Shown piece by piece: positions 57,301-63,904 of a stretch of 64,000 nt of DNA. Within the stretch, counting starts at the first letter, position 1. Each line of letters starts with the position of its first letter. Origin of the DNA: Candidatus Melainabacteria bacterium. Its GTDB lineage: Bacteria; Cyanobacteriota; Vampirovibrionia; Obscuribacterales; Obscuribacteraceae. The position numbers and the translations under genes are program-made. Location of the stretch: assembly GCA_003151275.1 (NCBI GenBank), contig PLXC01000118.1:20470-84469 (forward strand). Direction: 5' to 3'. The notes below the pieces were generated by a model. It made no database searches and was not told the origin of the DNA. It worked only from the letters and a program-made list of their open reading frames with translations.

Positions 57301-59525
57301 TTGGTGCTTCCGTCTGCCTGTAGCTCTTTTGGCCCTACAACTCCACCACGCATCATCTGCGTGGAGCCCTGACCGTTTATCGTAATGTCAAAAATAGTGT
57401 TCTTCATGTTCGACAATGCCGTCACTGTCGGTTTGTCGGTTGGATTTTTCCCGTAAAGCAACACGGCGCCTTCGCCCCAAGACTTGTCGTCGTTGATGGA
57501 GGGAGGCACAAATTTGCCCAGCTGCTTGCCAGTTGCAGTCTCGATCAGCATGCCCATGTGCACCACGCATGGTACCGGGTCTAGAGGATGTCCACCAGCA
57601 TCCTTCATGGCAGTGCCCTTAGCATCCAATTGAGCCATGAAAACTGTGCCGTTGCTGGAGTTATCTAGATCAAACTGCCGAGGTTTGCCGTTTTCGTTGC
57701 CGATAAATTGCCAGCCGCCACCCGCCTTTAAGTTACTCAGACTCGTACCTTTTTTTTCCTTTTGATCTGTATCATTGGCAAAGACGAGTTGACCTTTCTC
57801 ATCCATATGAGCAAAGAACTTACCTTGCTTATCAAAAATGTTGCCGCCAATCGACGTCATCTTTTCCTGTCCATCAGTTAAATAGCCGTTATATCCTTCC
57901 GTTCTCTGTCCGCCTTGCTTACCTTGACCCGTGCAAAGATCGAGTCTCTCATGGTCTGTGCCAACACCATGAAAAACAGCAGCGTGAAATTGGTCTGCGA
58001 TAATATTGAACTTAATTTTTCCAATTGAAATGTCACCGGCATCGTTAATGGTGCCAATAACTTTCTGGTTGGCGTCTAGTACGTTGCCGTTTTGTACTGA
58101 ACCTTGTTTATATGTATCGCCATCTTGCCAGGCCACGGTACCGGTTGGTTTATCTCCGTGGCGCGGTGGTGTCGGCCCACCATGAGCTAAAATCTCTGCG
58201 TTGTCGATTGCTTTGACGTGATAATGACTGACTAGATTTGCTACCTCTACATCACCCTTTAACAAAAGATGACTTTTATCGACGTCACCTAATTTGCCTT
58301 TGACGTCGGCAGTCTTGCCCGTGCTACTGAAGACAAAATTGACATCAGTTTTGGTCTCATCGTTCTTGTAATGAAGAGCGATCGCCTTACCGGACTCGTT
58401 AAAAGTTGCTGTCTTATCTTCGACGGGTGTTATCTTGCCGTCCTTGAATGTCTGCTCGTGGATAATGGTGCGGCCCTTTTGCAGATCAAGGGTCTGTTCG
58501 CTCTGGAACATCGGCACGTCTTTACCTGTATGCAGATCAAAGACTTTGTGTGTTTCCTTGACCAATCCGTCCTTTTCGCTGTACTTTCTATCTTCACGCA
58601 TGGCAGGCTTCTGTTTATCGATATCGCCTGCGGTGGCAAAGACAAATTGGTGCACTGGTCGCCCCGACCCATCCAACTGCACTGCCATTACGGAGTGATT
58701 GGCATCCTTTTTATCCGCACTGTGGCGATAGTCATAATGGATAACCGCGAGCTTTTGATCATCCGGGCCAGTAATAGTCTTATCGATCCGATGTCCCTTA
58801 AGGTCACTTCGCACTTCGGAGGTGGCGCCTTCTGAACTGAAGTGCCTTTCTATCTTCAGCTCCTGTTTGACTAATTTGCGATGTTCGTCTTGTACCGTGA
58901 CACTTTCATGGCACGATGTACTTACGTCGCCAGTCCGTTGATCGACTTTGAGCACCACCTTGTCAGATCCACTAGCGCTCTGAACAGAATGACCATGGTT
59001 CTTTGGATTATCTTTTGTGGTGACAAAGGTGGCAGGTTTTTCCTCTTTTCCATCATGTTTATAAGCGATTCTCGTGACTGCACCATTAGACCCCTGAACT
59101 CTGTCTACGAGTCCGTGATCGTTATAGTGAAAGTGTCTCTTGGAAGCAGGATCAGTGTAGTCATGCACATGCTTATGCTCCCGCTCTTTCGGAGTCAATT
59201 TGTCGGCATGTGTTACTTGATTTACTATTTTGTCGTGGTGCGTTTCGTGAGTGCTAAGCGCCTTGCTGATAAACTTCTCACCCGTAGCCAGCAGTCTCTC
59301 ACCTTCATGCAACAGTCTGCTGAGACCGGACTCTTTTGGTGAGGCGTGGGCAGTGTGGTCAGCTTTGTCGGGCGCGGGATGTCCGGGCTTGGGATCTACG
59401 TGCTTCGGGTGGTTGGACTTCACCGGGGCGTGGCCGTAAGTGTCGTTATGTGCCGGACTTTCATTAGTCGGTTTGGGCTTCGGCTTGCCTTGATGATCGC
59501 CTCCATCGGCCGGTGGTTTCGCCAT
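48303..59525 (-). CDS. Giant polyvalent protein: RHS-like repeats, cysteine peptidase, zincin-like and two GGDEF-type domains
   Basis: A 3740-residue protein, one uninterrupted frame. N-terminus: His/Lys-rich, then YD/RHS-like beta repeats ('HYNDHGLVDRVQGSNG') up to about residue 1300. A Gly-rich hydrophobic stretch follows (VVPGGAGLLTTRLGLGL, about 1305). More repeats of the form 'LPDGTVLTRGEHHW' / 'LPGGDRLTRGDDGW' lie near 1640 and 1880. A papain/calpain-like triad: QGTNGTC (C2040), NQGHVQIVKD (H2202), FGNTW (N2261). A zincin-like IGHEGLGHLVQD (H2639-E2640-H2644). Near the end a GGDEF domain with intact LGGDEFV (about 3394) and a second, degenerate one (PGGGAAF, about 3629). Plausibly a surface or toxin-like protein with a cyclic-dinucleotide end; localisation unknown, no signal peptide. 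Confidence 0.85.
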   Translation of the reverse strand: MAKPPADGGDHQGKPKPKPTNESPAHNDTYGHAPVKSNHPKHVDPKPGHPAPDKADHTAHASPKESGLSRLLHEGERLLATGEKFISKALSTHETHHDKIVNQVTHADKLTPKEREHKHVHDYTDPASKRHFHYNDHGLVDRVQGSNGAVTRIAYKHDGKEEKPATFVTTKDNPKNHGHSVQSASGSDKVVLKVDQRTGDVSTSCHESVTVQDEHRKLVKQELKIERHFSSEGATSEVRSDLKGHRIDKTITGPDDQKLAVIHYDYRHSADKKDANHSVMAVQLDGSGRPVHQFVFATAGDIDKQKPAMREDRKYSEKDGLVKETHKVFDLHTGKDVPMFQSEQTLDLQKGRTIIHEQTFKDGKITPVEDKTATFNESGKAIALHYKNDETKTDVNFVFSSTGKTADVKGKLGDVDKSHLLLKGDVEVANLVSHYHVKAIDNAEILAHGGPTPPRHGDKPTGTVAWQDGDTYKQGSVQNGNVLDANQKVIGTINDAGDISIGKIKFNIIADQFHAAVFHGVGTDHERLDLCTGQGKQGGQRTEGYNGYLTDGQEKMTSIGGNIFDKQGKFFAHMDEKGQLVFANDTDQKEKKGTSLSNLKAGGGWQFIGNENGKPRQFDLDNSSNGTVFMAQLDAKGTAMKDAGGHPLDPVPCVVHMGMLIETATGKQLGKFVPPSINDDKSWGEGAVLLYGKNPTDKPTVTALSNMKNTIFDITINGQGSTQMMRGGVVGPKELQADGSTKPGVGGIVNFDQALTTTAQNLQDKKNALGLRYDTENKQSVVIGLATHDVTGLNARLYNKAIAGEEQTEAAQVSVDLAGKQLASQRSMIDQVLKTGKLDENTMYSLQRMTALNKDSGLDTLALLKQKIDNPQHVLEDLKGPADIYSGSIKRPDPDHAGKIIDYDIKNGYVYKKNSDHIVGSVNPADGSLRLCNDAGRAEVSKMADPSLKGTVIHLDCPTDSGKTTSVDWVNDGHGKLISVGQVRRQVAEERAYAELMAKGDTSDTTARDALKRTKDLEVRYTTTLDGIVKNGITDVNSADRFSALEQLKGGPQSFVKAEQYRPEPHALEKKITVPKFTHQEDCQRANGPMRLGHDHYYVDKGVIYRTRLEGDQWKKVEQPCGNLEANYVARIDGHAIVLRDQSQFLFQLRLEGEPQDHRIIGLGPTHTDGGGNVIPGGLVDANELLRQGAFAQRDTAVSAKEYRDSEGIITLGAPDAAMGGREAQLDLVHDTAANQQRGMHRQINQLFIEGLSGNTLATADVNHNVRSVQNFVRDMHLSTEDASNLSAEGREMQKQSSEAVAMAALSVVPGGAGLLTTRLGLGLTERVGITMLGGGLVSTVARQTRGGDWQQARDNFASGSVEALTMWAGSEGTQLLGNLKMIQAARVAGPEAMAALSEPLKALVANPATAKVLEIMAKPGGTVVVEGLMRTANAGIQTTGFATAGSIRANNYEDQFTPYKLAEGTLYMLAGEGFAALAHNPLTKMGPKFSSPFGESFDKGIETFSGSAINNFTNSALNARNQAIEAEKDHIAQQLGVKRELITPQLFDKYKNDGRINSFILHSAAEGAFMTVVTHPVSHAFTHFIGEPLAIKDAQARNAQLYSEQIASIEARVNALPEAGLAVYSTTNIKNDVGLETSLVHDHKGQLSQVALPDGTVLTRGEHHWSANKLSPTFSNIKEVTADREGNLSIKHTNNAETNIFKDGRTTERRTLAEGHELVKTCFPDGRTSSIERVDGKVTSVKMEKPSQTSGTAGDALPSGGSRSVEETKVIYDEKGVPKNIELFSGGNLVKDESGWSLYYSGQLIEKGSFSDIQVLSDGTIIKEGKSRKDGLPLSIIEHPDGSQLVSKNGVVDRIHDAKGYVTQVVRDSAGNPSELKLPGGDRLTRGDDGWSIHVSGHPPEHFCKEISINNDGSVVQIDEHGIASIDRLDGSRSFHVPGDSVGPIDYHNEKLNCDRHILSMDDPVVANHIQEGLLDLHDRLRKTHDAPEEVMGRVLYEVNRLLEKPGYASAETRRRWVDEALSLAANPDFLSQGTNGTCPLASSEQREYARHPDTWFKMLRRLNETGVAINGNGGVIESYVKDGHLTIVPDEGALSHYNEPGRTRRDGQRLEVSQIIQTVLNDVIGIQNGGRKDLYYATDIERMLNLVTGRKDEFVVVSSQDSQDMARQLLKIKMSGNLPAIVQVDASNRGVGGLRENQGHVQIVKDIRSSLTDQDRLSPDALSSRYRMDGMAIKRSATVGGAEPEHELDTERIEVVFGNTWRRGDSNEVLTADQAYHYTLQPKTNDHLDKLEARIRANSTDPHERLELLSWKLGLLNSALVHRMNNTVDAGSEYALSRLGGLGAIDSTHMMQELTACETELKRNYLEREQKLRGAEAVQNLKLGINNLLDGRLTPFEGGVELSLRERQYIASLGELRRALTTVQAMEIHLANRPASTPTLDAPSSSVGAGQHQIGMVSNDVQRAIGTFQDYSGNVSGRGEPGSDLSHNSSNRLEMRSSNDNFNVRGPARVFNRGDSQTLDALLFRQLKIDDNKCFQDNVLRKFVRDVSEGTRHWEKVDPSLPESEKKEIIDQRRGELERLLGKVFNNLGVIAPQIEVVSDEKMNNDDAAYVKGKAVIQIRESRFLGNEPLKIEEIGHEGLGHLVQDHLVANKSMLDALRNDGRTNINDLIKKTSGASQEYALTPKGEAFCANIALHDRTSGMMGFDKLVIEKSLLASVSWLETRLTKSSDELQADPEYRRADRLAESFTHPKEFGTDQLQSLTNLLLGHGVDGRMDADELTPFVDKLLKEPPDAPLPYGFNPKSALAAMLVSSNKLFGYDPFSEVYLSRPEYAPGKRIEPRVDQLFESLLQNPKFFDRHPDFLVKLVECNTETNPTKRMELRQQWLDIIKSEYPGNDHATPTTPKLLARFDLKAYVFLMNHFAENEKLGNLTKADFASHLPSLVRELIKDNVRIAAHQEYSFYRANFHEWEAHHVHLRMKWLIKENDLEHKPDEEDRTERSDRQLKLASTFDPDKGARPGWKKAIAAIRENSESPDQTADGFTSVLQNLNFFKMTKSWHMEEPEDEPSLDIRESAGIPDDYMPKANWESAQLVSDVKSRSIKLDFSGFDVSNKSDETSDNTAGTADSGRSRVQDRSTGQSPDRMSMGDQGQLPSGRDLADMPQQSGGASLDTPLSPPQPLPYEHHQKLEALRIQNNISPIRLYAKPIPGDSEEPKGQLLPETEKALPGRAVHEPANLLPDQREDLYRERTPDMARVEELKVGSPLVTLGREMLRDMKNDPGRDKIALKDPNQLDLIQQRKNREKEEAYTRLTYIDPLTGAGTQQAVEQELIRRCEEAQKSKVPFNVAYIDLDEFGTANRAIGRPGGDLALTMFVEQMQTVLLKHPSVSLARLGGDEFVLIGSFDESFLNEVRAIRLGYEKRNDQAFVRLLRENETGTGPDPVRASIGAVAWRQGESPEQILKRADKAMQANKELRKFDHPLRKFDPETDAQKAPSADAITSKFHRQLSMTTEEFRAKNPDMLKKDNRSHEASAERLILAKRLYTHHLTELPKDFVCQRVLGREVVQAKANHNDPDKVEQKLFLIKADINNFKSVNDENDHSQGDALLKIYGADLQEIVGRGKDKFVGSPGGGAAFIIAHSEAEMKAIVAKLKAWQGPEDMQPKGKYKLCLSIGVAEWSPGQTAATLDEKANAALDTTKRTQEKAGLRKSHDQYAVEAKVKEEKRRAQRNILDRDNEEL

Positions 59526-59664
59526 ATCAAACTCGCTCTAGCAAACTAATCTCAGAATGTCTGGAAGTTTGGCTGCTTGGGGCATAAGGGTGTTGACCAT
59601 ATTCACCGTTCCTCGGTTGTATGCCCCCTAAACACTGGGATGAAGGTAATAGGAGATTGTTGTT

Positions 59665-60960
59665 GTGAGCAATACGGATGAGCAAACAGCGCAGCCGTCG
59701 GGCAGTTCCATGGCTGAACACCTAAAACGCTACCGCGACTACATCAACGACCTCAAAAGTGGACAATCAAGCGGCATCAGCGCCGCGTTTGGGCGTGCCA
59801 CTGATTTGCTGCCGCCTGAAGTGATGGAAATCAGGGCGCCTAAAATTAACAAAGCCCCCGACCAGCCGCTTGGTTTGGGAGATCAAGCCCTGGCCGAGCA
59901 TTACGACAAGAATTATTTACGCCAAACCGTTGAAACAATGGTCCAGACCTATGCCAACGATTTAGAGGATCCGGTTGGCTGTACAGTTCTAACTTCCACC
60001 GGTAGCGAAGAGGTGCTCTCTGTCTATGTAGAAAATGGCGAGCGCATGTTCATGCTCTCGGATCTTTCTGTAATTGATGAGGAAACTTTCCGTCGCTCTT
60101 TGGTTCGACCTGACGTTGGGGATAATCAATTAGACAATTTGCCGCCTGGAACCTCGGATTATTCAGAAGAACTTGAGTCTGACAGCACACTGGACGGAAA
60201 CACTGCCGATGATTCGGAAGAAAATAAGTCCGGCAATTCACAGACCAGAAAGACGCCGGAAGGTTTGGAAGAACATGAACCCAGCAGCCAGACCGGAAAG
60301 ACCTCGGATAACTGGGAAGAACATAACTTGGACAGCGCACCGGAGGGAACGCCTAAATCAAATGAGGATCTTGAAGACGAAGAAGAAGAAGACGATGTCG
60401 ATGTCGATGACGATGATGATGACTGGGGCACCCTTTTGGATGACCTATCCTCAGACGATTGGAATGACTCCTTAAATGGCGTTCAAGCAAGTAGCTTCGG
60501 CGCCTTGAACCAATTAGTGACCGCACCAGACGGAACAGTTCTTTGGCGGGTCTACTATGTCAACGACGGTCCAGAACTGGTTTCTATGGCTGATGGCAGC
60601 ATCATTAAACGCGCCGAAGGCAGGAGCGAATATGTTTTTTCAAGATTCTCTGCAATCGAAGACGACATCAAATATTTCATTCTCAGCGGCTTAGTTGTCG
60701 ACCCAAGCACAGGCAATGTTTATTTAGAGGCCAACGAAGGCGCCTACACAGCTGCATTTTTCAACAATGGTTGGCGCGTGCAACAGTATCGAAGCCATGA
60801 AGGTGAAGAGACATATTATGCTACTGAACCAGCAAAACCCGATCGCGCCGCAATTACTTCACAAGTAGCAAATTTGAAACTTGAACTAACCACAGGTGAA
60901 GTTTCATATGACACCATGGACAGTGCAGCTAGTGTTACCCTAAAAAGTCGCAAGCTTTAA
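59665..60960 (+). CDS. Acidic protein with Asp/Glu-rich linker
   Basis: A 431-residue protein starting at a GTG with AGGAG nine bases upstream. Residues 1-150 are soluble and mixed (MAEHLKRYRDYINDLKSGQS). Residues about 165-265 are a strongly acidic, low-complexity linker with imperfect repeats of the type 'SGNSQTRKTPEGLEEHEPSS' and a run of Asp/Glu. The C-terminal 160 residues (TAPDGTVLWRVYYVNDGPEL, SIIKRAEGRSEYVFSR) are a beta-rich domain with 'PDGT'-type turns like those in the giant protein. No family is known to me. It is divergent from the giant gene (139-base spacer), hinting at a shared regulatory region. Confidence 0.75.
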   Translation: MSNTDEQTAQPSGSSMAEHLKRYRDYINDLKSGQSSGISAAFGRATDLLPPEVMEIRAPKINKAPDQPLGLGDQALAEHYDKNYLRQTVETMVQTYANDLEDPVGCTVLTSTGSEEVLSVYVENGERMFMLSDLSVIDEETFRRSLVRPDVGDNQLDNLPPGTSDYSEELESDSTLDGNTADDSEENKSGNSQTRKTPEGLEEHEPSSQTGKTSDNWEEHNLDSAPEGTPKSNEDLEDEEEEDDVDVDDDDDDWGTLLDDLSSDDWNDSLNGVQASSFGALNQLVTAPDGTVLWRVYYVNDGPELVSMADGSIIKRAEGRSEYVFSRFSAIEDDIKYFILSGLVVDPSTGNVYLEANEGAYTAAFFNNGWRVQQYRSHEGEETYYATEPAKPDRAAITSQVANLKLELTTGEVSYDTMDSAASVTLKSRKL

Positions 60961-61006
60961 ATATCGATTCACAATCAGCATCCCGCTGATACCCGAGACT
61001 ACCAGC

Positions 61007-61942
61007 CTAAGTCAATTCTTGTGGTGGAGAGACTGCCAACAGCCTCTTATCAGCTTGATCAACCTCATTCACGTAGCCTTTGCGCGTGAGCACATCTTTG
61101 AGAGAACCTTGTTTTTCCAAAATGGAACCATTAGCACCAAAAGTGATCGACTTGGTTTTAGTGACGTGCTGGACAAGCGAGCCGTCACTCTTTACTTCGA
61201 ATTGAAAACCAGGTGTGCGATCGTTCGCTTTATAGGGTTCTTTATACCAAAGATGATTGCTTACTCCGGCAACAGCGCTGCCGAGCTTGAAATGTTCGGT
61301 CTGGATACCTCGGGTAATAAAAATTTCGTTCACGTTTTCTTTGGCATCCCGCTCATAAACACGTTTATCACCATGACAATCAACGAGCACCTGCACGTTG
61401 CCAGCTTTGTTTTTGATTACAGTGGCACCAGTTTCACGATCAAAAACGCCCTGCGCCGTCAGCGGTTGGGCTGTGCGATCATATCCAGGACCATGTTCCC
61501 ACTTCTCCGCAGGACCGGGAAGCGTACGACCGACTATCTTGCCGCTGTCAGAATCGACGAGAAATTTCCCCTCAACCTTACCTTGTTGATCTCTTTGGAT
61601 CAAAAGTAATCTCCCCGATTTGTCGAAGCCAATCAACTCCAAAGAGGAGTCGGCAAGTGGTCCACCGGGCTTATGGAGTTCATTGTTGAACAACTTAATT
61701 TTGTGGCTGGCTTCTGCCACCCGATCAGCGTGCGGATCATGAGCATGCCCGTGACGATCACGTACTTCCTGACCATCAGCTGCTACGTCCTTAAATTGAC
61801 GTTTCGTGGCATCGGTATTGGCGGAAGCGGGACCATCGCCCCAAATATTCCTGGCTACATCAATGACGCTTTCCTGTTTCCCGGATGCATTTTTGATCGA
61901 AACTTCTTTCAGGACTTTCTCGCCCATTTTGTGATCGCTCAT
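61007..61942 (-). CDS. Beta-repeat protein related to the giant protein's N-terminal region
   Basis: A 311-residue protein. After a His/Asp-rich N-terminal part (GQEVRDRHGHAHDPHADRVA) come beta-repeat units such as IGFDKSGRLLLIQRDQQGKV, LVDSDSGKIVGRTLPGP, VFDRETGATVIKNKAGNVQV and FEVKSDGSLVQHVTKTKS. Similar short 'DxxG.l..' repeats fill the giant protein at 48303. It is probably a small relative or a former part of that family. No catalytic motif or signal peptide is visible. The ATG has AGGAG eight bases upstream. It lies between the convergent acidic-protein gene and the divergent second REC-Ser/Thr kinase gene. Confidence 0.75.
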   Translation of the reverse strand: MSDHKMGEKVLKEVSIKNASGKQESVIDVARNIWGDGPASANTDATKRQFKDVAADGQEVRDRHGHAHDPHADRVAEASHKIKLFNNELHKPGGPLADSSLELIGFDKSGRLLLIQRDQQGKVEGKFLVDSDSGKIVGRTLPGPAEKWEHGPGYDRTAQPLTAQGVFDRETGATVIKNKAGNVQVLVDCHGDKRVYERDAKENVNEIFITRGIQTEHFKLGSAVAGVSNHLWYKEPYKANDRTPGFQFEVKSDGSLVQHVTKTKSITFGANGSILEKQGSLKDVLTRKGYVNEVDQADKRLLAVSPPQELT

Positions 61943-62031
61943 GCCAAAACTCCTGCCAAGACAGCTTATTTTTCCCCGGTTAACCAGCGCCTAATCGCGT
62001 ACTTTACGTCTTAATGGTACTCTGGATTACT

Positions 62032-63714
62032 ATGACCAATGTCCTGATAGTAGAAGACAACGTAGATCTGGCGTACGTGATTCGCTCGCTACTGGAATTC
62101 GAAAACCACACGGTCGACGTTTATCATACTGGTGACGAGGGACTGGCAAGCATCCTTGGCAAACCTTACGACCTCGTCATTCTGGATTGGGATTTGCCTG
62201 GAGTGAGCGGCTTACAGATTCTGAGCCAATTTCGCGCACTTGGGGCTCGCACACCTGTAATTATGCTCACCGGTAAGGACGCAGTCGAAGACAAAGAAGC
62301 AGGGCTCGACGGCGGAGCGGACGATTATATGACCAAGCCTTTCAATTTGAAAGAACTTGGGGCCAGAGTAAGAGCACACTTACGTCGATCGACACAGGGC
62401 ACCACTCCCACTCAGACTGTAAACCTGTCCGATATCAGTTTAGACTGCGCCAATCAAAGGGTGACCAAGGGTGGGCGCACCTATGCTCTCACGACTGACG
62501 AATTTCAATTGTTAGAATTCGCCGCAAAATATCCGCACATAAGGCCCAGCTTCGCGGACCTTCTCAGCTCAGCGTGGTCAACCAATACCGAAAAGAGTGA
62601 GCAAAAACTGCGCATGGCGATCCGGCGATTGCGCAAGAAATTTGACCCGAGCGGAAGCACTATTTTTCCTCATCTTTTACTGGACGCAAAGACTGAAGAT
62701 CATGCACTTGCAGGCGGAAGGTCTGAACTCGAGTCTGATGCGGATCCTTTTCTCGGCACCATCTTTAATGGCAAGTACGAAATTATGGAATTGATTGGTG
62801 GAGGTGGCAGCGGTCTGGTGTACATTGCTAAGCACGTGGATCTGGGCACGACTGTTGCGCTCAAGGTCTTGCATTTAAATATCTCAGCGCATTCTGATAC
62901 CGCAAGAAGATTTCATAGAGAAGCGAGATTGTCTGGTCTTTTGTCTCATCCAAACATCGTTGCGGTTAGGGATTTCGGCATAGCCGAACAAGGTCCGCCC
63001 TATATTGTTATGGAATTGATCGAAGGAGCCAGTCTAGCTGAGGTGTTAGAGTTAAATGGCAGGCCGCCAGTGCATGATGTCATCGACATCTTTTATCAAG
63101 CTTGCGCCGGGCTCGATTACGCTCACAAAAAAGATGTGGTGCACCGCGATATAAAACCGAGTAATTTGATGTTCATGAAGAATGGATCGGCAGGGATGAT
63201 TGTAAAAATTGTGGATTTTGGCTTGGCACGCCCAATCGACGTTGATGGAGGCTTCGCCAACATTACACAGACCGGCGACGTCGTCGGCAGCCCGCCATAC
63301 ATGAGCCCAGAACAATGCCGTGGTGAAAAGGTCGACAAACGTTCAGACATCTACTCTGTTGGCTGTGCAATGTTTGAGGCACTAAATGGTCGTCCACCAT
63401 TCACGGGTGAAAATCCAGTAGAGATACTGGTCAAACATCTCACCTTACAGCCCCCGGAAATCAACTTGATCGATAGTGTTCTCCCACCATCGCACCAAAT
63501 TGCGCTAGGAAAAATCATCGCCAAATGTCTGGAGAAAGATCGAGAAAATCGCTACCAGACAGCCTCAGAACTCATGGAGGACTTAGCCCAAATCTCAAGT
63601 CCCACTAAAGAATCAACTTCCACATTGAACACGAAACACGATTTGGCTGAGCAACCGTGGGTGAAACGCAAACAAGACGCCCTTCTGTGGTTGGGACGTA
63701 GGCTTAAATTTTAA
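62032..63714 (+). CDS. Response regulator-wHTH-Ser/Thr kinase fusion (second copy)
   Basis: A 560-residue paralogue of the protein at 46722, with the same three modules: a receiver (VLIVEDNVDLAYVIRSLLEF, acceptor Asp in LVILDWDLPGVSG, Lys in DDYMTKPFNLKELG), an OmpR-type winged helix (LTTDEFQLLEFAAKYPHIRP) and a Hanks kinase with IGGGGSGLVYIAK, VALKVL, HRDIKPSNLMF, VDFGLARP and GSPPYMSPEQC. A tail of about 35 residues follows. The ATG at 62032 corresponds to the start of its paralogue; an upstream ATG at 62014 lacks a ribosome-binding site. No cognate histidine kinase is adjacent here. It is divergent from the beta-repeat gene at 61007. Confidence 0.92.
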   Translation: MTNVLIVEDNVDLAYVIRSLLEFENHTVDVYHTGDEGLASILGKPYDLVILDWDLPGVSGLQILSQFRALGARTPVIMLTGKDAVEDKEAGLDGGADDYMTKPFNLKELGARVRAHLRRSTQGTTPTQTVNLSDISLDCANQRVTKGGRTYALTTDEFQLLEFAAKYPHIRPSFADLLSSAWSTNTEKSEQKLRMAIRRLRKKFDPSGSTIFPHLLLDAKTEDHALAGGRSELESDADPFLGTIFNGKYEIMELIGGGGSGLVYIAKHVDLGTTVALKVLHLNISAHSDTARRFHREARLSGLLSHPNIVAVRDFGIAEQGPPYIVMELIEGASLAEVLELNGRPPVHDVIDIFYQACAGLDYAHKKDVVHRDIKPSNLMFMKNGSAGMIVKIVDFGLARPIDVDGGFANITQTGDVVGSPPYMSPEQCRGEKVDKRSDIYSVGCAMFEALNGRPPFTGENPVEILVKHLTLQPPEINLIDSVLPPSHQIALGKIIAKCLEKDRENRYQTASELMEDLAQISSPTKESTSTLNTKHDLAEQPWVKRKQDALLWLGRRLKF

Positions 63715-63857
63715 TTGCCCATCGCCACTTCATCGTGTGGTCGCATTCTGCAGTCTAAATTCGAAAGTGACTTAAACCAGATTCCAGGGTTTCTTCACTT
63801 CACATCCTCAGAACTGCATCGTTATCTGACACGATTTTTACCGAATGCTCTGTAAAG

Positions 63858-63904
63858 CCCCGTCGTTTAGGGCGGGGATGTAAGGAGCGACCGCGCAAGC
63901 GGTC
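63858..63904. repeat. Subterminal hairpins of the IS200/IS605 element
   Basis: First hairpin: CCCCGTC (63858-63864), loop GTTTAG, GGCGGGG (63871-63877), a 7-bp stem with one G-T pair. Second: GACCGC-GCAA-GCGGTC (63889-63904), a 6-bp stem with a GCAA tetraloop that overlaps the tnpA stop codon. Such hairpins are recognised by the Y1 transposase. Confidence 0.75.

Noticed and set aside
60050..60475. Minus- and plus-strand ORFs rich in Ser or Met/Thr across the acidic gene
   Set aside because: They are shadows of the Asp/Glu-rich linker of the gene at 59665, without start signals or domains.
63858..63877. Hairpin read as terminator of the kinase gene or as TnpB guide RNA
   Set aside because: There is no T-run after the stem and no tnpB gene inside the window. 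The tnpA end 26 bases away explains it as a transposon end.
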